Of a stretch of DNA of 64,000 nt, positions 1 to 7,385 are shown piece after piece (the first letter of the stretch is position 1; each line of letters opens with the position of its first letter). Location: contig NZ_JALKEV010000008.1 in the NCBI RefSeq assembly GCF_023017105.1, positions 155,056 through 219,055 of the forward strand, written 5' to 3'. The notes beneath the pieces were generated by a model. It saw only the letters and a list, made by a program, of their open reading frames with translations, made no database searches and was not told the DNA's origin. The position numbers and the translations under genes are program-made. The stretch is from Halalkalibacter sp. APA_J-10(15) (GTDB lineage: Bacteria > Bacillota > Bacilli > Bacillales > Bacillaceae_D).

Positions 1-621
1 TGCTTCAGGATCTCCTTTTTTCCATTTGGGTTCCATTTCTTCTAACATCCAAGCCGTTTGTGAAAGGTGTGCTCGTAATGCGTTTCGTTTCACTTCTGCA
101 AAGGGTTCAATGTTAACAATAATATCAGGTTCACCGATATCATTAAGGTGATTGTTGGAAAAAGCAATACAATGGACTTTCGGCCGATCAGCTACTGGTA
201 GGGACTGTACAGCTTGAGTAACAGCACGTCCAGTAGCATCATGATCTGGATGAACAGAATGGCCAGGATAAAAGGTAATGACCAATGAAGGCTTCAACTC
301 AGCAATTAAATGAAGGACAACGGCTTGTAATTCTTCCTCTGGTTCAAATTCAATCGTTTTATCACGATAGCCTAACATACGTAAATCGTCTATGCCCATT
401 ACTTCTGCCGCTTGCTCTAATTCTTTCTTTCTTATAAGTGGTAATGATTCACGTGTTGCGAAAGGTGGGTTTCCTAAATTTCGTCCCATTTCACCTAATG
501 TTAAACATGCGTACGTAATGGGGGTACCTTGCTTAGCGTGCATGGCAATCGTTCCTGCTGCTCCAAATGTTTCATCATCCGGGTGAGGGAATACGACTAA
601 TACATGTCTTTCTGTTTCCAT
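1..621 (-). CDS. bshB2: Bacillithiol biosynthesis deacetylase BshB2 (partial, C-terminus beyond window)
   Basis: This PIG-L/LmbE-family zinc deacetylase removes the acetyl group from GlcNAc-malate, giving GlcN-malate, the second step of bacillithiol synthesis in the cytoplasm. Translating the minus strand from the ATG at 621 gives an open frame to the window edge. It carries the family metal-binding motif HPDDE near residue 14 and a second motif, HPDHDATG, near residue 134. About 207 residues are visible, so only the last part is missing. The next gene upstream is a YojF homologue, the same pairing as yojF-yojG in Bacillus subtilis, which supports BshB2 rather than BshB1. The 17-base gap between the two suggests one operon. 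Family assignment is sure; the exact C-terminus cannot be seen. Confidence 0.9.
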   Translation of the reverse strand, partial: METERHVLVVFPHPDDETFGAAGTIAMHAKQGTPITYACLTLGEMGRNLGNPPFATRESLPLIRKKELEQAAEVMGIDDLRMLGYRDKTIEFEPEEELQAVVLHLIAELKPSLVITFYPGHSVHPDHDATGRAVTQAVQSLPVADRPKVHCIAFSNNHLNDIGEPDIIVNIEPFAEVKRNALRAHLSQTAWMLEEMEPKWKKGDPEA

Positions 622-638
622 AATTATTCTCTCCTTTC

Positions 639-986
639 TTATGTAAATGGGTTTTCACTAATTTGTAGAGCTACTGCTAATTTCCCATCAGCCCCATGCC
701 CTGCAAGTAACAAGCGATTTTCTGCATCAATTTCATAATGCGTTAACCCTTCAGCATAAATCCATCCGATTTCTAGTTTTAATCCTACTCGATACGGACC
801 TTCTCCAGCTACTTTTCCATGTGAATAGATAACTTGTGCATTACGAATGAATGCTCCCGCAGAAAAAAAAGATTCGTCATTATGGGAAGCATAGGCACCA
901 TTCGTCGTTTCTAAATGGATGTATACAGGTTTGTTGCAATTTGAGTTTAATGTATGTTGAACTTCTTCAACGAGAATGCTTTCCAT
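639..986 (-). CDS. yojF: YojF family protein (DUF1806)
   Basis: A 115-residue cytoplasmic protein of the YojF/DUF1806 family. The family has no established biochemical role; it is known mainly as the small partner encoded just before the bacillithiol deacetylase BshB2. The start is supported by an AGGAGG-type ribosome site a few bases upstream. No signal peptide or membrane segment is visible. The sequence looks like a compact beta-rich domain, with motifs such as YIHLETTNGAY and a conserved GWIYAEGLTHYE stretch. Co-transcription with bshB2 is inferred from the same strand and the 17-base spacing. A role in thiol metabolism is inference from context only. Confidence 0.85.
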   Translation of the reverse strand: MESILVEEVQHTLNSNCNKPVYIHLETTNGAYASHNDESFFSAGAFIRNAQVIYSHGKVAGEGPYRVGLKLEIGWIYAEGLTHYEIDAENRLLLAGHGADGKLAVALQISENPFT

Positions 987-1133
987 GAGTAAACCTCCTA
1001 AACTTACTAACTTATTCTATTATATAGTAAATGCCACATAGCAAACAATCAAACCGTCTACAGATTTACGTTATCGCTTTTTTTTTGATAAAATAAAGTG
1101 ATGAAGCTACAAAGAAGAGTAGGTGAGCAGTAG

Positions 1134-1910
1134 ATGAAGAAATTGGATAAGTCAGGTGAAGATTCATTTGAAGAGCCATCCGCTGAAGATTTTCTGATGG
1201 AAGAACAAGAAACAGAAGAAGAGAAAAAAGGAAAAAAACGTAGGAAACGCCTTTTTCAATTCATTGGATTATTCGTTGCTTTATTGTTAGTCGCTCAAAT
1301 ATTTAATATATGGCTCGATTTATTTTCACCTCAATCAAGAGAATTAGCGCGAGTTTCGGAAGAGTTGAGCACGATTGAACATATGGAATCCTATAAGGAG
1401 GCTGTAGCAGTCATTGTTGGAAGCGACAGCCGGGGAACAGGGTTTATCATATCTCCTGATGGGTACATGCTAACAAATCATCATGTGATTGAACAAAATG
1501 AGCCGTTTTATGTGAGCTTACCAAATGGAGAAGTGTACGAAGCAGAAGTAATCAAGTCAATTGAAACGCCAGATCTCGCATTGTTAAAAGTAGAAGGAGA
1601 TCAACTACCATTTTTATCGTTAAGAGAGTATGGAGCTACAGAGCATGAGGAAATATACGTGATTGGGAACCCCGGATTACAATCTTCTATTGTGAATGAA
1701 GGGGAAATTGAAAGCTCAGAGGGTACATACCAACGTATGAAGATTACAAACACTATTTTACCTGGTCATAGTGGGAGTCCAGTATTATCGAAAGAAGGGG
1801 AAGTTGTGGGCGTTGTGTACGCACGAACAATCGGAAGTGAAGCTGGTTATGGATTAGCCATACCTCTTGAACGCGTGTACGAACACTTTCCAGAGTTAAA
1901 AGAACTTTAA
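1134..1910 (+). CDS. Membrane-anchored HtrA-like serine protease without PDZ domain
   Basis: A 258-residue trypsin-like (S1C/HtrA-type) protease. Residues 1-37 are highly charged and end in a basic KKGKKRRKR run, followed by one transmembrane segment at about 41-63. That predicts an inside N-terminus and an extracytoplasmic protease domain. The likely catalytic triad is His117 (TNHHV), Asp147 (TPDLALL) and Ser213 (GHSGSP), all in the expected order and context. Unlike HtrA, HtrB and YyxA of B. subtilis it stops just after the protease domain and has no PDZ domain. A role in surface protein quality control is inferred from the family. The gene stands alone and ends at a perfect hairpin shared with the convergent downstream gene. 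Confidence 0.85.
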   Translation: MKKLDKSGEDSFEEPSAEDFLMEEQETEEEKKGKKRRKRLFQFIGLFVALLLVAQIFNIWLDLFSPQSRELARVSEELSTIEHMESYKEAVAVIVGSDSRGTGFIISPDGYMLTNHHVIEQNEPFYVSLPNGEVYEAEVIKSIETPDLALLKVEGDQLPFLSLREYGATEHEEIYVIGNPGLQSSIVNEGEIESSEGTYQRMKITNTILPGHSGSPVLSKEGEVVGVVYARTIGSEAGYGLAIPLERVYEHFPELKEL

Positions 1911-1981
1911 GATAATATAGAAAGTTAAGTCTTTTCAGTGTGCTAGTCGTTGGAAATTTGACGAATTAGACAGTATACCTC

Positions 1982-2015
1982 GCTTCCCACAGGAGACTGG
2001 TATCCTGTGGGAAGC
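1982..2015. terminator. Bidirectional terminator-like hairpin
   Basis: A perfect 13-bp inverted repeat (1982-1994 with 2003-2015) and an 8-base loop lies between two convergent genes, the protease and the ArsR-type regulator. The stem is GC-rich. The T-tract is weak on both sides, so the terminator role is inferred mainly from position. Confidence 0.6.
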
Positions 2016-2069
2016 TACCTTCATGTAGAGAAAACAAATTCTTTAACAAATGAGATGATTCGTTTTTAC

Positions 2070-2999
2070 TTATTCAGGCAGGACTTCTTCTAAATCCTTT
2101 TCGTAAAATAATCGGAATAGAATATCTTGGTTGTAATTTCCAAATCCTGATCCAAAAAGTGTTACTCCACCAATATGTTCTGCATCATCATGAATAGCAA
2201 TTCTAAACGTCCACTGTTTTGCTTCAATATCGATGTCATTAATCGAGTAGCCTGATAATTTTATCCCATCAAGAAATGTTCCGTTTTCAGTTACTCGAAT
2301 ACATTTCAATAATCCGTATTGATTTATGACTCTTGGCCACCAGTCTGGTGTATACTTGCCTAGGCTATCACCGAAATCACCAGGGCTTGTCCAAGTTCCA
2401 AGCTCAATTCCATTAAAAATGAAGGAAATGTCAGAAGGCCAATGTTCATTCGTTAAAGGTGCTTCAGACGAAAGTTCCATTGATATTTCTAATGCTTTCG
2501 GTGTTTCATTTGATAAAAGGAAATTGGGTGCTTTGTATTCAATAAATCCTTTTCCAAACCAAAGAATTTTGGCATTAAAACGTTCAGGGTCTAAAAAATA
2601 TCGAATATCGTCAAATTGTCCAATGATCATTTTTTCAGTAGCAAGGCCACAAGTAGGCTCGATCGAAAAATCAGTGAAATGTCCGACTGATAGTGTTGTT
2701 TGATGAAAAGCAAGAGATTGACTTTGCTTAACTGGAAAAATAATATCAATTTCATCTACATTTAAGATACATAGCTTTTGTATACCTGCTCGACCAGGTA
2801 CCATTTCAGTGCGGATAATTCCTGCTTTTTCAAGCTTCTTAATATGCATCGTCATAATAGCACTACTTAACCCAACTGCTTCAGCTAATTCTCGTATATT
2901 TGAAGATTTCTTTGATAGAATTTGAATAATAGAAAGGCGTACATTACTTGCAAGAGCTTCAAAGACGGGCAATGATTTGTTTGAAATATCGAGTTGCAT
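2070..2999 (-). CDS. ArsR-type winged-helix transcriptional regulator with large C-terminal domain
   Basis: A 309-residue protein. Residues 1-75 form an ArsR-like winged helix: the segment LASNVRLSIIQILSKKSSNIRELAEAV followed by SSAIMTMHIKKLEKAGII is a typical HTH with recognition helix. The remaining roughly 230 residues are not the usual short ArsR tail. They are rich in aromatics and beta-strand-like sequence, including a WTSPGDFGD motif, suggesting a ligand-binding or jelly-roll domain that I cannot name. No metal-binding cysteine pair of the ArsR/SmtB type is evident. A good AGGAGG-like ribosome site precedes the ATG. A cre-like site sits about 20 bases upstream, so carbon catabolite control is plausible. 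The ligand is unknown. Confidence 0.75.
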   Translation of the reverse strand: MQLDISNKSLPVFEALASNVRLSIIQILSKKSSNIRELAEAVGLSSAIMTMHIKKLEKAGIIRTEMVPGRAGIQKLCILNVDEIDIIFPVKQSQSLAFHQTTLSVGHFTDFSIEPTCGLATEKMIIGQFDDIRYFLDPERFNAKILWFGKGFIEYKAPNFLLSNETPKALEISMELSSEAPLTNEHWPSDISFIFNGIELGTWTSPGDFGDSLGKYTPDWWPRVINQYGLLKCIRVTENGTFLDGIKLSGYSINDIDIEAKQWTFRIAIHDDAEHIGGVTLFGSGFGNYNQDILFRLFYEKDLEEVLPE

Positions 3000-3020
3000 C
3001 TCGTTCCTCCAACTTTTTAT

Positions 3021-3034
3021 TGATTGCGTTTACA
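3021..3034 (-). promoter_or_regulatory. Candidate cre (CcpA) site upstream of the ArsR-type regulator
   Basis: On the minus strand the 14-mer TGTAAACGCAATCA matches the cre consensus TGWNANCGNTNWCA at 13 of 14 positions. It lies 22 bases before the regulator's start codon, a typical repressing position. This is a motif match only. Confidence 0.5.
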
Positions 3035-3173
3035 TGAAATATTTTCTTTTTAATTATACATATAAGGTTTCTTTTAATCAAATAGAGCTCATTTACAGTA
3101 GTTGAAGATTGTCATTGTATTCATTGCTTTTTATTTATAAAATAAGAACATGGTGATTTGAAAGGAGAAAAAG

Positions 3174-4238
3174 ATGAAAGAATTACATATTGAACAAGCA
3201 GATACAAGAAAAGAAATCCCTAAAACAGATGAACTAGTATTTGGTCGACACTATTCAGATCATATGTTTGTCATGGATTATAAAGATGGAAAAGGTTGGT
3301 TTAATCCTCGGATTGTTCCATATAACCCAATTACTTTAGACCCTGCTGCGATGATTTTTCATTACGGACAAACTGTGTTTGAAGGCTTAAAAGCTTATCG
3401 TACTTCGGATGATCAAGTTTTGATGTTTCGACCGGAAGAAAATTTCAAAAGGCTCAATCGATCTAGTGAGCGCTTAAGCATGCCAAAGGTTCATGTAGAT
3501 GAGATGATTGAATACTTAAAACAGTTACTTAAGGTAGATAAAGAGTGGATTCCAAAAGAAGCGGGCTATTCGTTATATATACGTCCATTTATTATCTCGA
3601 CCGAATCTAATTTAAGTTTAGCCCCTTCAAAAACGTACACATGTATGATGATTCTATCTCCAGTTGGTTCCTATTATAAAGAGGGGATCAAACCAGTCGG
3701 GATACATGTGGAGGAAAATTACACACGTGCTGTAAAAGGAGGAACGGGCACAGCCAAAACAGCAGGGAATTACTCTGCAGCATACAAAGCTCAAGAGAAG
3801 GCAACAGAAGAAGGCTACTCTCAAGTGTTATGGCTAGATGGGATTGAAAAGAAATATATTGAGGAAGTTGGAAGTATGAATGTCTTTTTTAAGATAAATG
3901 GAGAAGTTGTTACACCTAAGCTAAATGGGAGTATTCTTGAAGGGATTACACGTAATTCTATTATTGAACTATTACACAGATGGGGAATAGTTGTGAACGA
4001 ACGCCAAATCTCTATCGATGAGCTATTTGCAGCATACGAGCGTGGAGAACTTGAGGAGGCATTTGGTACAGGTACTGCTGCGGTCATCTCTCCGGTTGGA
4101 GAATTGAAATGGAATGACCGTCAAATGGTGATTAATAATCGTGAAACGGGTCATTTAGCGCAAAAGCTATATACAACTTTAACAAGTATTCAAACGGGTA
4201 AAGAAGAGGATCCGTTTGGATGGGTTGTGCATGTATAA
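3174..4238 (+). CDS. ilvE: Branched-chain amino acid aminotransferase
   Basis: A 354-residue class IV PLP-dependent aminotransferase that interconverts leucine, isoleucine and valine with their 2-oxo acids, using glutamate/2-oxoglutarate. The PLP lysine is probably Lys195 in GTGTAKTAGNY. The GQTVFEGLKAYR motif near residues 65-76 and the EAFGTGTAAVISPVG segment near 300 are characteristic of the large (BCAT type) subfamily, as in B. subtilis YbgE and YwaA. Length is normal for the family. The ATG is preceded by a GAAAGGAG ribosome site. No T-box leader is visible in the short upstream gap, and the gene is monocistronic. Confidence 0.92.
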   Translation: MKELHIEQADTRKEIPKTDELVFGRHYSDHMFVMDYKDGKGWFNPRIVPYNPITLDPAAMIFHYGQTVFEGLKAYRTSDDQVLMFRPEENFKRLNRSSERLSMPKVHVDEMIEYLKQLLKVDKEWIPKEAGYSLYIRPFIISTESNLSLAPSKTYTCMMILSPVGSYYKEGIKPVGIHVEENYTRAVKGGTGTAKTAGNYSAAYKAQEKATEEGYSQVLWLDGIEKKYIEEVGSMNVFFKINGEVVTPKLNGSILEGITRNSIIELLHRWGIVVNERQISIDELFAAYERGELEEAFGTGTAAVISPVGELKWNDRQMVINNRETGHLAQKLYTTLTSIQTGKEEDPFGWVVHV

Positions 4239-4394
4239 GAGTTACGATATAAATGATGAAATAGATTGGGATCAATAAGATTTAAGCTTGCAATAACACT
4301 ATTGGCGTGTAAAAGAAAAACGGTTTACATCTTCTGAACCAAACGGTAATCTATATGTAGAATATTAATGATGAAGTAGCTAGGGGGAGCAAGG

Positions 4395-5186
4395 ATGTTA
4401 AAGGCGATTTTTTTTGACTTAGATGATACGCTTCTTTGGGATCAAAAAAGTGTTGCAAAGGCGTTTGAAGAGACGTGTAAGGTAGCGCAAGATCAATACG
4501 GTGTCAATGCAAAAGCATTAGAAGAGGCTGTTAGAGAAGAAGCAAGAAAGTTATATTCTTCATACGAAACGTATGAGTTTACTCAAATGATTGGAATTAA
4601 CCCTTTTGAAGGCTTATGGGGGAACTTTTTAGATGATCATGAACATTTTAAAAAGATGAGTGAAATTGTCCCAGCCTATCGAAGGGATGCGTGGACGAAC
4701 GGTTTGAAATCGTTGGGGATAGATAAACCAAACCTTGGACAGAAGCTTGCCGAACGTTTTCCAGAGGAACGTCGTAAACACCCTTTCGTTTACGAAGAAA
4801 CTTTTTCAGTGTTAGATAAATTGAAAGGCTCATATAAGCTATTATTACTAACGAACGGATCGCCTGATTTACAGCAAACGAAATTATCTATTACACCAGA
4901 GATTGCTCCATATTTTGATGAAATTATTATTTCTGGTGGCTTCGGTAAAGGCAAACCAGATCCATCCATTTTTGAACATGCACTTGCACGAGTAAATGCT
5001 CAAAAGAATGAAGCAATAATGGTAGGAGATAACTTAATGACGGATATTTTAGGCGCGAATCGAGTAGGAATTCCTTCAGTTTGGATTAACCGACACGAAA
5101 AAGAACGTAACGAAGTCACTCCTTCTTATGAAATTACGCACCTAAATGATTTAATCACACTAATTGAACAAATTGAAAAAAAATAA
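4395..5186 (+). CDS. HAD family hydrolase (YsaA-like)
   Basis: A 263-residue cytoplasmic haloacid-dehalogenase-type phosphatase. Motif I is FFDLDDTL with Asp8 as nucleophile and Asp10 as acid/base. Motif II is the LLLTNGS segment, motif III a lysine in [10 protein letters not shown], and motif IV is [14 protein letters not shown] helical cap domain (about residues 20-110) sits between motifs I and II, the C1-cap arrangement. The substrate cannot be read from the sequence; related proteins hydrolyse small phosphorylated metabolites. The start has a TAGGGGGAGC ribosome site. It appears monocistronic. Confidence 0.82.
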   Translation: MLKAIFFDLDDTLLWDQKSVAKAFEETCKVAQDQYGVNAKALEEAVREEARKLYSSYETYEFTQMIGINPFEGLWGNFLDDHEHFKKMSEIVPAYRRDAWTNGLKSLGIDKPNLGQKLAERFPEERRKHPFVYEETFSVLDKLKGSYKLLLLTNGSPDLQQTKLSITPEIAPYFDEIIISGGFGKGKPDPSIFEHALARVNAQKNEAIMVGDNLMTDILGANRVGIPSVWINRHEKERNEVTPSYEITHLNDLITLIEQIEKK

Positions 5187-5200
5187 TTGATCATAATGGA

Positions 5201-5240
5201 GAGGCTGGGCAAAAGCGTTTGATAAATGAACGTCCGAACC
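5201..5240 (+). repeat. Dispersed 'GAGGCTGGGCAAAA' intergenic repeat, copy 1
   Basis: About 40 bases beginning GAGGCTGGGCAAAAG, followed by a TTTGATAAATGAA-like stretch, start 15 bases after the HAD gene stop. A similar segment begins at 15915, again just after a stop codon. The rest of this gap holds the mhqO promoter and operator. Confidence 0.5.
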
Positions 5241-5316
5241 AATATATGTGTCGCCCAATGTTCGGATTCTTAGTTAATCACTTTCGTTTTGTTCCAGACT
5301 CCTTCTGCGTAAATAA

Positions 5317-5332
5317 ATTTCGATATCGAAAT
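5317..5332. promoter_or_regulatory. MhqR-like operator palindrome
   Basis: ATTTCGATATCGAAAT is a perfect 16-bp palindrome directly upstream of the -35 region of the mhqO promoter. From memory, the B. subtilis MhqR operator core is ATCTCGAATTCGAGAT; 12 of 16 positions agree. Given the mhqO-mhqD genes behind it, binding by an MhqR-type MarR repressor is a reasonable inference. Confidence 0.6.
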
Positions 5333-5334
5333 AC

Positions 5335-5363
5335 TTTACATTGAAATAAAAAATTTGTACAAT
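5335..5363 (+). promoter_or_regulatory. SigA-type promoter of mhqO-mhqD
   Basis: TTTACA (5335-5340), a 17-base spacer and TACAAT (5358-5363) form a good vegetative promoter about 70 bases before the mhqO start. The palindrome abuts its -35 element. Confidence 0.65.
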
Positions 5364-5432
5364 ATATGTATGGAATGAGACTACACTAAAGAATGAATAA
5401 CCGAATGAAATAAATACTAGGAGTGAATACTG

Positions 5433-6413
5433 ATGGAATTAAAACCATTAAAAGGTCAACACCATGTTTCAGCTATCACTGGACAAGCAGAAAAAAACTA
5501 TCGTTTCTATACAGACATAATGGGTATGAGGTTAGTTAAGAAAACGGTGAATCAAGATGATACGTCAGTATATCATTTGTTTTATGCCGATGAACGAGGA
5601 AATCCAGGAACTGATTTAACATTTTTTGAGTTACCTTATGCTGGACAAACACATCGTGGTACGAATAGTATCTCATTAACGAGCTTACGAGTACCTTCAG
5701 ATGAGTCTCTCTCCTACTGGAAGGATCGTTTCGAACAATTTAATATTACTCATGATGAGGTAGAAAATTATACAGGAAGAAAGACATTGAAATTTGAGGA
5801 TTTTGAAGGGCAACGCTTGCAGTTAGTATCAGATGAAACGAACAGTGGTGTTGCAGGAGGGACTCCTTGGGAAGAAAGTCCTGTACCTGAAAGCTATGCG
5901 ATTTTAGGATTAGGGCCAGTGCAATTAACAGTCTCAACATTCGAGCATACAGCAATGATATTAACGGATGTCATGGGCTATCGAGAAACACGATCATATC
6001 CGTCACCAGTTGAAGGTCAAAAGGATATTCGCGTTTTTGAAACGGGTGAAGGGGGCTCAGGTGCGGAAGTGCATGTAGAAGAGCGTTCTGATTTGCCGCG
6101 TGAACGCCCAGGGCGTGGAAGTGTTCACCATGTAGCTTTTCGTGTTGAAAGTGAAGAGGAATTAAAAAAGTGGGTTGAACGCTTGAAACAACTTCGACTA
6201 CCTAGTTCAGGCTTTGTGGAACGTTATTACTTCCGTTCTTTATATTTTCGTGAACCGAACGGCATCTTATTCGAATTAGCAACGGACGGTCCTGGGTTTG
6301 AGGGGGATGAATCTTTTGAAACGTTAGGTGAAACGTTAGCCCTCCCTCCGTACTTAGAGAGTCAACGAGAACAAATTGAAGCAACGATTAAGCCATTAAA
6401 TACGAAACGTTAG
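5433..6413 (+). CDS. mhqO: Ring-cleaving dioxygenase MhqO (glyoxalase/VOC fold)
   Basis: A 326-residue protein of two vicinal-oxygen-chelate modules. The first begins GQHHVSAITG (His11 a probable metal ligand). The second, after about residue 150, contains SVHHVAFRVESEEEL and ends GILFELATDGPGF, whose glutamate is a likely ligand. The family comprises extradiol-type dioxygenases induced by hydroquinones and other electrophiles in B. subtilis. The gene is followed after 11 bases by an MhqD-type hydrolase, the same pairing as mhqNOP/mhqED regulon members. An MhqR-like palindrome lies at the promoter. It is cytoplasmic, with no signal peptide. The exact substrate is unproven. Confidence 0.88.
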   Translation: MELKPLKGQHHVSAITGQAEKNYRFYTDIMGMRLVKKTVNQDDTSVYHLFYADERGNPGTDLTFFELPYAGQTHRGTNSISLTSLRVPSDESLSYWKDRFEQFNITHDEVENYTGRKTLKFEDFEGQRLQLVSDETNSGVAGGTPWEESPVPESYAILGLGPVQLTVSTFEHTAMILTDVMGYRETRSYPSPVEGQKDIRVFETGEGGSGAEVHVEERSDLPRERPGRGSVHHVAFRVESEEELKKWVERLKQLRLPSSGFVERYYFRSLYFREPNGILFELATDGPGFEGDESFETLGETLALPPYLESQREQIEATIKPLNTKR

Positions 6414-6424
6414 GAGAATGCTTT

Positions 6425-7033
6425 ATGAAGTATCTATTCCGAGAAGGAAAAGGTAGTAACGGATTGACCTTTTTATTGTTGCATGGAACTGGAGGAAACG
6501 AAGAGGACCTGTTACCGATTGCTGCTTTAATTGACTCTGAAGCGAATATATTAAGTGTTAGAGGGAATGTGTTGGAAAATGGTATGCCTCGTTTTTTTAA
6601 AAGAGTAGCTGAAGGAGTGTTTGATGAAGAGGATTTAATCTTTCGAACGAAAGAACTATATTCATTTGTGAAAGAGAAAGCTGATGAATACGGTTTTGAT
6701 GAACAGAAAGTCGTTGCTATTGGTTATTCCAATGGGGCAAATATTGCTGCAAGCTTACTGTTTCATTACGAAAATGCGTTAAAAGGGGCAATTTTATATC
6801 ATGCGATGGTACCTCTTAAAGGATTAACACTACCTGATTTGTCTAACAGCTCTATTTTTATAGGTGCTGGTAAACAAGATCCGCTAATTCCGGCAGCGGA
6901 AACCGAAGAGCTGATTACATTACTACAAGGTTCCCACGCTAATGTCACAAGTTTTTGGCAGGAAGGTGGCCATCAACTGACACGCGATGAGGTTGAAGAG
7001 AGTAAGCGTTGGTTCATCCAAACATTTAAATAA
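6425..7033 (+). CDS. mhqD: Alpha/beta hydrolase MhqD (carboxylesterase-like)
   Basis: A 202-residue phospholipase/carboxylesterase-type alpha/beta hydrolase. The triad is readable: Ser102 in GYSNG, Asp152 in GKQDPLIP and His183 in GGHQL. The oxyanion region is LLHGTGGNEEDL near residue 18. Size matches B. subtilis MhqD. Eleven bases separate it from mhqO, so the two are very likely co-transcribed for resistance to quinone-like electrophiles. The natural ester or thioester substrate is not established. A very stable hairpin follows 49 bases after the stop. Confidence 0.85.
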   Translation: MKYLFREGKGSNGLTFLLLHGTGGNEEDLLPIAALIDSEANILSVRGNVLENGMPRFFKRVAEGVFDEEDLIFRTKELYSFVKEKADEYGFDEQKVVAIGYSNGANIAASLLFHYENALKGAILYHAMVPLKGLTLPDLSNSSIFIGAGKQDPLIPAAETEELITLLQGSHANVTSFWQEGGHQLTRDEVEESKRWFIQTFK

Positions 7034-7082
7034 TCGGTATAAAAAAAGAGAGTTAGCAAGCGTTATATTGCTAGAATCCTTA

Positions 7083-7124
7083 AGCCTGTCGACTGTCTCG
7101 CTATTGCGAGGCAGTCGACAGGCT
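7083..7124. repeat. Very stable 19-bp hairpin with SalI-like core
   Basis: The left arm 7083-7101 pairs with 7106-7124 through 19 bp including one T-G pair, around a 4-base loop. The core AGCCTGTCGACTG is fully complementary. It is much richer in GC than the surroundings. No T-tract follows, so it may be a processing or terminator structure for mhqD or a mobile palindromic repeat. Confidence 0.65.
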
Positions 7125-7385
7125 CATTGTGATTAAAGAGCATCGTCATGGTAAGTCTCATCGAATCTGCTCCCGGGATAGGGGGCACGCTTTCCGCGGA
7201 AAGCGAAGTATATTTCAGGAGCGGTTTATTTGCACCGCTTGTCCTAGCTTCTTTTTTTAGAAATGATGAAGTTAAATGGATTTAAACTTTCTCTTTGTTT
7301 AGTAAAATGCTCACTAAGGTATAGATTTTACAGGTGTGATATATGATAATGAAAGCTACCGGTTAATAAGGAGTGACGTGTCTAA
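7125..7385. other. Non-coding remainder of the mhqD-helD gap, with dispersed GC-rich repeat
   Basis: No convincing gene is seen in this stretch. Positions 7170-7197 match, apart from a one-base indel, the reverse complement of 16336-16362. A palindromic CTTTCCGCGGAAAG follows in the same block. The last 50 bases hold the helD ribosome site region. Confidence 0.55.

Noticed and set aside
4310-4335. cre-like AAACGGTTTACATC segment before the HAD gene
   Set aside because: The core spacing is one base off the cre consensus, so the match is probably chance.
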